Positions 8,301 to 11,064 of a stretch of DNA of 11,064 bases are shown in pieces. Below the pieces are notes generated by a model, which was not told where the DNA came from, did not search any database, and worked only from the letters and a program-made list of their open reading frames with translations. The number at the start of each line of letters is the position of its first letter. Position 1 is the stretch's first letter. The DNA comes from CAYWNK01 sp964459495 (GTDB taxonomy: Bacteria; Planctomycetota; UBA1135; GCA-002686595), in assembly GCA_964459495.1 (NCBI GenBank), contig CAYWNK010000215.1, forward strand, positions 1-11,064, written 5' to 3'. Made by a program: the position numbers and the translations under genes.

Positions 8301-8807
8301 GATCTCGCTGCCGAACCGGGAACAGACCGCATTGCGGGCGGTTTCTACGACCTGGGCGACGGCACTGAACGTCTGGGCCTGTCAACCTGGGACGGCGCCG
8401 CGTGGCAAGACACCGTCGAAATCGACTCACAGATTCTCAATGTCAACGACATGGGACAGAGTGATTTCCCTGGCGAAGTCGCCTGGCTCGGAACTACTGG
8501 TCAAGCCATCTGCGTCTATCCCGACGACCAGGCGGAGACCCTGGACTGGGCTTCCTGGACGGAATCGGTTGGCTGGGTGCTCGGCACAGACCTCGTCGTC
8601 GCCGGCATGGGCACGGGAGAGTCAGCATTCCTGCGCTCTTTCCCCAGCCAGGGCCGAGTCCTCGCGGTGTTCTCCGGATCGAATGGCAACCTCTATTCGG
8701 CGACATTCGACGGTACAGACTGGACGTTGACCAACGGTGGAACGCCCCTGGAGACAGACCTGTCCACGATCGGAGCTGCGCCATTCTCGTTCGCGTTTGA
8801 GCGCTAG
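5379..8807 (+). CDS. Large surface lipoprotein: three Ig-like repeats, DUF1565-type beta-helix, propeller-like C-terminus
   Basis: This gene encodes 1142 residues. The frame is open back to 4632, but that part overlaps the 4774-5253 gene. I chose ATG 5379 because it starts a short basic, hydrophobic signal (MNLRTLATVATLAAALTATSC) ending in a plausible lipobox at Cys21; ATG 5343 is the alternative. Residues about 32-346 hold three bacterial Ig-like (Big_1/invasin-type) repeats, each opening with a (V/S)-x-ANS-like motif; the NS pairs lie at 36, 143 and 248. From 353 (WYVRTGGSDS..SPASAFRTL..PGDTIYV) comes a DUF1565/parallel beta-helix start, with N-rich PbH1 rungs (NRLYGN, DNRISNN, NNLIYGN, LNTLYLN) to about 610 and a closing MGYHY at 693-697. 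Residues 700-1142 contain eight aromatic-centred units about 55 residues apart, several reading WDG..W, suggesting a beta-propeller. It probably acts at the cell surface in adhesion or glycan binding. No catalytic residues are confirmed. No Shine-Dalgarno. Confidence 0.9.
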   Translation: MNLRTLATVATLAAALTATSCHNRGRRTPLIVDTANSAVELTATTGVVADGIQSTTLSITVVDFEGMPLAGWTVTPNVSGSNNTLAPATGVTDAMGMFQSVLTSTTAEVKTISVSVSNDQVAVLGDQPTAEFIGDIANVSAANSTATAGPASNVAPDGVATSTITVTVRDANGNVVPNADIALAATGTGNTLVQPVPTNALGVATGTIASTVAEQKVITATVDPTGSPIQVTMQPTVVFGAPTVDAANSTVAATPTFGALANGTDLATITVTVLDTSGMPVEGETVALAASGAENAIAPTGGMTNASGMFTATLATTLAEAKTITATVNPGADEVVLNAAATVEFSWPLADTWYVRTGGSDSANGMSPASAFRTLAAAAVAAMPGDTIYVGGGTHQGPLDITSGGMPGDPTSWVADPFGSFTGDAGEVIVDAMGGDYAIRISSAPDVIIDGFTVIGGGSTTSGAIDVVGASDRALITRNRLYGNATAVRVSDADNTVVEDNRISNNTARGITIELGANDASVSNNLIYGNGAEGIVADAVTGLSINLNTLYLNTGGQIVATGATTATATNNIVADGLADGLAQIDMGSTLGSNNNNSFGNAGQNWQGLPQGIGDISVDPLFEDPDGADNMLGGANGEDDRLQVDQGGPSLTIDAGSADASTFTLASGDTATDRTTRSDDLLDGEAPDGAPVNMGYHYQPNIDPLSDLDIDDGRLFYGEGASSRPRVRDWDDSASSWAVESPTAPAATRIQYAVHEQSILADGEEYLVIQSTNGTVTDLEMVTWTGDEWRRDWSTPVIDVVHADKRAFDFGFEQASAHGILVHSDNTETPVYRTRELGRWSDPLPLPLNDAGGPNPDPNTGLVLWVELVEKPGSNEVTLLYADANSDLVAIVWDGVQWLTTTASVLETNLKTNPISGFVHNRTFDGAYETQSGDFLVAWGRESAAGFFHASRASGASGFSTSSNVASQNGNTHYCDLAAEPGTDRIAGGFYDLGDGTERLGLSTWDGAAWQDTVEIDSQILNVNDMGQSDFPGEVAWLGTTGQAICVYPDDQAETLDWASWTESVGWVLGTDLVVAGMGTGESAFLRSFPSQGRVLAVFSGSNGNLYSATFDGTDWTLTNGGTPLETDLSTIGAAPFSFAFER

Positions 8808-8825
8808 TCGCGGCACCGCACGGCC

Positions 8826-8875
8826 CCAGCGCCGGGCTCCCAGTTGTTGGGCAACAACAAAGAGCCTGGCGCTGG
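8826..8875. terminator. Nested long hairpin after the large lipoprotein gene
   Basis: The outer arms CCAGCGCCGGGCTC (8826-8839) and GAGCCTGGCGCTGG (8862-8875) pair over 14 bp with one G-U wobble. Inside the 22-nt loop, GTTGTT (8843-8848) and AACAAC (8853-8858) form a second 6-bp stem around GGGC. The structure begins 19 nt after the TAG at 8807 and ends 21 nt before the next ATG. A terminator of the large gene is the simplest reading, but no T-tract follows. An mRNA-end stabiliser or a leader element of the next gene is possible. Confidence 0.6.
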
Positions 8876-8896
8876 ATTGGTAAGCTGTCACGCGAG

Positions 8897-9394
8897 ATGA
8901 CTCGCCTAGGACTCCTCGCCACTCTCCTCCTCGCTCTGCTCATCTGGGCGGGTTGCCCGCTGTCGGAATCCCATAAGAGCGTTCCGGTGAACCAGGTCCA
9001 GGCCGCCGAGTCAGAGCAGCTCCCAGTCGCTCCCATCCACCTGGAAGCGCTACCCGTCAGGGGCGGCGGAGTGGATCGTCATACCTTCGCTACAGCGCCC
9101 CAGACCACAAGCTCCCAAGCAAGCCCTGGCCCTGACGAGGGTCCAGCTGAAGGCCAGCAGCCGGTCGTGCTCAAGGTCCTCGTGCTCGACGGCCACGGCC
9201 AGCCGATCCCCGATGCCCGCGTCCAGATGTTCGCAGGCCCCTACCGATCCAGGCGCAGCAAGGGCCAGACCGAGAACGACGGCCGACTGGTCTTCGAATT
9301 CGACGCCGAGGCTCGAGACCACTCCGCGCTCCTCATCGCCGAGGCCGTGGGCCCTGGGCTCACGTCCGGCCGCATCGAGCTTTCCGCACCGTAG
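8897..9394 (+). CDS. First segment of the TAG-interrupted protein: signal peptide plus one beta-sandwich domain
   Basis: This is the 165-residue product made if the TAG at 9392-9394 terminates normally. It has a signal peptide (1-20, possible lipid-modified Cys20), a P/E/Q-rich linker and one carboxypeptidase-regulatory-like domain (about 90-165, with LVLDGHGQPIPDARVQMF and ENDGRLVFEFD). The stop falls just after the last predicted strand, so this short form could fold. It is the only segment with a normal start and an export signal. No Shine-Dalgarno is visible before the ATG. Confidence 0.6.
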   Translation: MTRLGLLATLLLALLIWAGCPLSESHKSVPVNQVQAAESEQLPVAPIHLEALPVRGGGVDRHTFATAPQTTSSQASPGPDEGPAEGQQPVVLKVLVLDGHGQPIPDARVQMFAGPYRSRRSKGQTENDGRLVFEFDAEARDHSALLIAEAVGPGLTSGRIELSAP

Positions 9395-9874
9395 CTGGGC
9401 GGGCAGCTCACGGTCGTGCTCGAGGCAGGTGCATTCCTCGACGTCCGCGTCTTGGAGAGTCCGGGAGGGCTGGTGGTACCCAACGCCCTTCTCTTCCTCA
9501 GCTACGACGCTAAACACCACCAGTTCTGGGGCAATCGGAACACCGACGAACAGGGCCGTGCGCGCCTCGGCCCCCTCCCGGCCGGCCCCATGCACTGGTC
9601 GGTTCGCGCCACAGGCAGCGAGAATCAGAAGTCCGGCAGCACCACCCTGCTGCCCGGCGAAAGTCGTGAGCTGGAGCTCTACCTCGGGAGCGAGGAACTC
9701 GCCCTCGCCATCGAAGGTCGTTTCCTCGACGTCGATGGCAGCGTACGGACTGAAGAGACCGAACGTGCCAGGTCACTGGAACAGCCCTACGACCGTCCTG
9801 GTCTGTGGGTCGGTTCTTCGCTGACCGACGGGAAGCCCGTACACCCCGATTCCCTCGGTCGTTTTCGGCTGTAG
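9395..9874 (+). other. Second segment of the TAG-interrupted protein
   Basis: This segment is 159 sense codons plus TAG, in frame with the segment before it. The first seven codons (LGGQLTV) precede a GTG at 9416 that could be called as a start, but no ribosome site is visible and the preceding codons are already protein-like, so independent initiation is unlikely. It contains a beta-sandwich module (FLDVRVLESPGGLVVPNALL, NTDEQGRARLGPLPAGPMHWSV) and ends with GKPVHPDSLGRFRL, normally the middle of a regulatory-like unit. Confidence 0.5.
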
Positions 9875-10513
9875 CGAAAACCCTGCGAAGAGCTCGTCGT
9901 TCTACTCAACATCCGGCCCCGCGGACACCGCTACGCGCCTGAACAGATGACCGTGCCCTTTGGCACCCGAGGCCTCGAGTTCCGTCCCGTCGAGACCTTC
10001 GAGCTGATCGACACGGCCTTCCGAGTGAGCGATGCAGTCACCGGCAAACCGGTTGAAAAGGCGCTTGTGCGCGTCTTCCTTCAGGATGCGATGCGAGAGC
10101 AGGAATCCCTGCTTGTCAGGGAGCCGATCCCCGGCCACTACACGATGCAGCATCGGGCGCGGCCCGATCTGCACTACGTCATTCAGTCCAAGGGGTACAA
10201 CCACGTCTACGGCGACCTTCCGGAACAGGGTGAGGGTCAGGTCATCGAAGTTGCGCTCGTCCCGGGGCTGCGCAGCCCAGTCCTGGTGCAGGACGCGGAC
10301 ACCCTAGCCGTGATCCCGGGAGCCACGTTTCGCAACGCGTCCGGCGACTGCGTCGCCACGACGGGTGCCGCTGGCGAAGCGCTGCTGGAAGGTCCCCGAG
10401 CTGAGGGCAAGCTGCGCGTGGAGGCCAAGGGCTTTGCCCCACGGAAATGGTACGCCTCCTGGTACACGAACAACGTGTACATGGATCCGCAGCCAGCAAG
10501 CGAGAACCACTAG
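9875..10513 (+). other. Third segment of the TAG-interrupted protein
   Basis: This segment is 212 sense codons plus the terminal TAG, in frame with the two segments before it. An ATG at 9947 could be called as a start, but the 24 codons before it (RKPCEELVVLLNIRPRGHRY and onward) read as protein, and no export signal follows the ATG, so it is most likely a continuation. It holds two beta-sandwich units: FRVSDAVTGKPVEKALVRVF to QVIEVALVPG, and SPVLVQDADTLAVIPGATF to KLRVEAKGFAP. It ends in a W/Y-rich tail. Confidence 0.5.
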
Positions 10514-10519
10514 GGACGA

Positions 10520-10532
10520 CGAGCGCAGCTCG
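10520..10532. terminator. Short hairpin between convergent gene ends
   Basis: CGAGC-GCA-GCTCG lies exactly between the TAG at 10513 (plus) and the TGA at 10536-10534 (minus). With 5 bp and no T-tract it is weak. Its position between two convergent stops suggests a bidirectional terminator, by inference. Confidence 0.35.
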
Positions 10533-10533
10533 A

Positions 10534-10950
10534 TCAGGGGAAGGTCACGCTGACTCCATCCATGGGGTCGCTGGTCCGATCTGGGCTGTTGTCGCGCTGC
10601 CGGAGCTGGAAGTTCGGGGCCTCCCCGGTCGAGATCGGCTGGAAGCCCGCAGCTGTCGCGAGGCCCTGGGTACCAGTCGACCGCCACAGGGAGGTGAGCA
10701 CATGCCAAGGAACACCGGAGTCCCTGGACACGGCCCCATGGGCGGCGGAGATCAAACAACCACCAAGCCCAGAATGCCCAATACGGGCGTCCGTGCTGAG
10801 TATCCCCCCACTAGACGCAACCTGGATCCGCATCGCCGAGTCGGCGGGCCCCCTTCGCGCTTTTTGTAGCCCATTCGAAACTCCCAATAGGCCCCGGACT
10901 AGGTCAGAGAATGGTGTGGCAAGGGAACAATGCTCCTCAATCGTCGCCAT
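10534..10950 (-). CDS. Hypothetical protein, C-terminal part of a probable minus-strand gene
   Basis: The frame runs from ATG 10950 to TGA 10536-10534 (138 residues) and stays open further upstream into the C-rich edge. The last 60 or so codons have strongly G/C third positions and a protein-like sequence (LTSLWRSTGTQGLATAAGF, then APNFQLRQRDN, ending DPMDGVSVTFP), so the 3' end is very likely coding. The upstream half has weaker third-position bias. The real start may lie elsewhere, or sequence errors or decay may have disrupted the 5' part; a neighbouring frame briefly looks hydrophobic (PVLGILGLVVV). I do not recognise a family. It converges on the TAG-interrupted gene. The coordinates of the 5' end are unreliable. 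Confidence 0.42.
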   Translation of the reverse strand: MATIEEHCSLATPFSDLVRGLLGVSNGLQKARRGPADSAMRIQVASSGGILSTDARIGHSGLGGCLISAAHGAVSRDSGVPWHVLTSLWRSTGTQGLATAAGFQPISTGEAPNFQLRQRDNSPDRTSDPMDGVSVTFP

Positions 10951-10960
10951 GCTCAGCTCG

Positions 10961-11064
10961 TACCCCCCCCCCCCTTCCGCGCGAAAACTAAGCGTACCCC
11001 TCCCCCTCCCGGCCCCTCCCCCCCCCCCCTTCCCCCAGCAACCCCCCTAGGCCCCGGCCCCACC
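10961..11064. repeat. C-rich low-complexity right edge with two 12-C runs
   Basis: Runs of exactly twelve C occur at 10963-10974 and 11018-11029, embedded in C-rich sequence with short T and G interruptions up to the window end. This differs sharply from the rest of the window. It may be a poorly resolved contig end rather than real sequence, so no gene is called here. Confidence 0.6.

Larger units (their letters stand above)
8897..10513 (+). pseudogene. Exported carboxypeptidase-regulatory-like protein interrupted by two in-frame TAG codons
   Basis: One frame runs 539 codons from ATG 8897 to TAG 10511-10513 with two further TAGs, codon 166 (9392-9394) and codon 326 (9872-9874). No frameshift is needed and protein-like sequence continues across both (IELSAP*LGGQLTVVLEAG; GRFRL*RKPCEELVVLLN). 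The N-terminus MTRLGLLATLLLALLIWAGC is a signal peptide with a lipobox-like end at Cys20. A low-complexity linker runs to about 88. Beta-sandwich modules of the carboxypeptidase-regulatory-like type follow: about 90-165 (LKVLVLDGHGQPIPDARV), 167-325, about 370-452 (FRVSDAVTGKPVEKALVRVF) and about 460-525. Each TAG is one base from a sense codon (GAG, AAG, CAG or TGG). The gene may be a recent pseudogene, carry base-call errors, or be read through. TAG also ends the genes at 2797 and 8807, which argues against genome-wide reassignment. It resembles the other exported beta proteins here and is separated from the large lipoprotein gene by the nested hairpin. Confidence 0.75.

Noticed and set aside
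8843..8858. Integron attC-like core (GTTGGGC at 8846-8852)
   Set aside because: It fits GTTRRRY but has no matching RYYYAAC partner, the fold is a plain nested hairpin, and there is no integrase or cassette array.
10562..11050. 162-codon plus-strand frame at the right edge
   Set aside because: It ends in poly-proline from the C-rich low-complexity sequence, and third-position bias favours the minus strand in its first part.

Overview
This window is strongly GC-rich. It encodes almost nothing but exported or membrane proteins with no recognisable enzymatic domains. Four of the genes carry beta-sandwich repeats of the carboxypeptidase-regulatory-like (transthyretin-like) type. One large lipoprotein combines bacterial Ig-like repeats, a parallel beta-helix and a propeller-like C-terminal part. 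This style (many exported beta-sandwich proteins of unknown function, alternating gene orientation, no Shine-Dalgarno sequences, high GC) best fits a planctomycete-like bacterium or a metagenomic relative. No marker gene is present, so the assignment is an inference. There are no rRNA, tRNA, CRISPR, transposase or phage genes.

Layout. Bases 1-1453 (minus) hold the 5' 484 codons of an exported multi-domain protein that runs off the left edge. A 165-bp divergent spacer separates it from an exported protein at 1619-2797 (plus). That gene converges on a membrane-anchored protein at 2867-4234 (minus). The 539 bp at 4235-4773 form a second divergent spacer with a 7-bp tandem repeat, a small hairpin and a short gene-like remnant. 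At 4774-5253 (plus) is a small four-helix membrane protein, followed by an 8-bp inverted repeat. At 5379-8807 (plus) is the large lipoprotein of 1142 residues: three Ig-like repeats, a DUF1565-type beta-helix, and eight degenerate units of about 55 residues. A nested hairpin lies at 8826-8875. At 8897-10513 (plus) is a fourth carboxypeptidase-regulatory-like exported protein whose single open frame is interrupted by two TAG codons. The 3' end of a minus-strand gene lies at 10534 onward. The last 115 bases are C-rich low-complexity sequence with two 12-C runs, which suggests a contig edge.

The genes do not form one long operon: orientation alternates and every gene has its own spacer. What they share is destination (outer surface or periplasm) and fold type, so the region reads as a cell-surface accessory cluster rather than a pathway. 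The most notable observation is the 8897-10513 gene. Its 1.6-kb frame has no frameshift, and its only defects are two amber codons, both followed by C and both lying at apparent domain boundaries. This could be a young pseudogene, sequence error, or amber readthrough/recoding.
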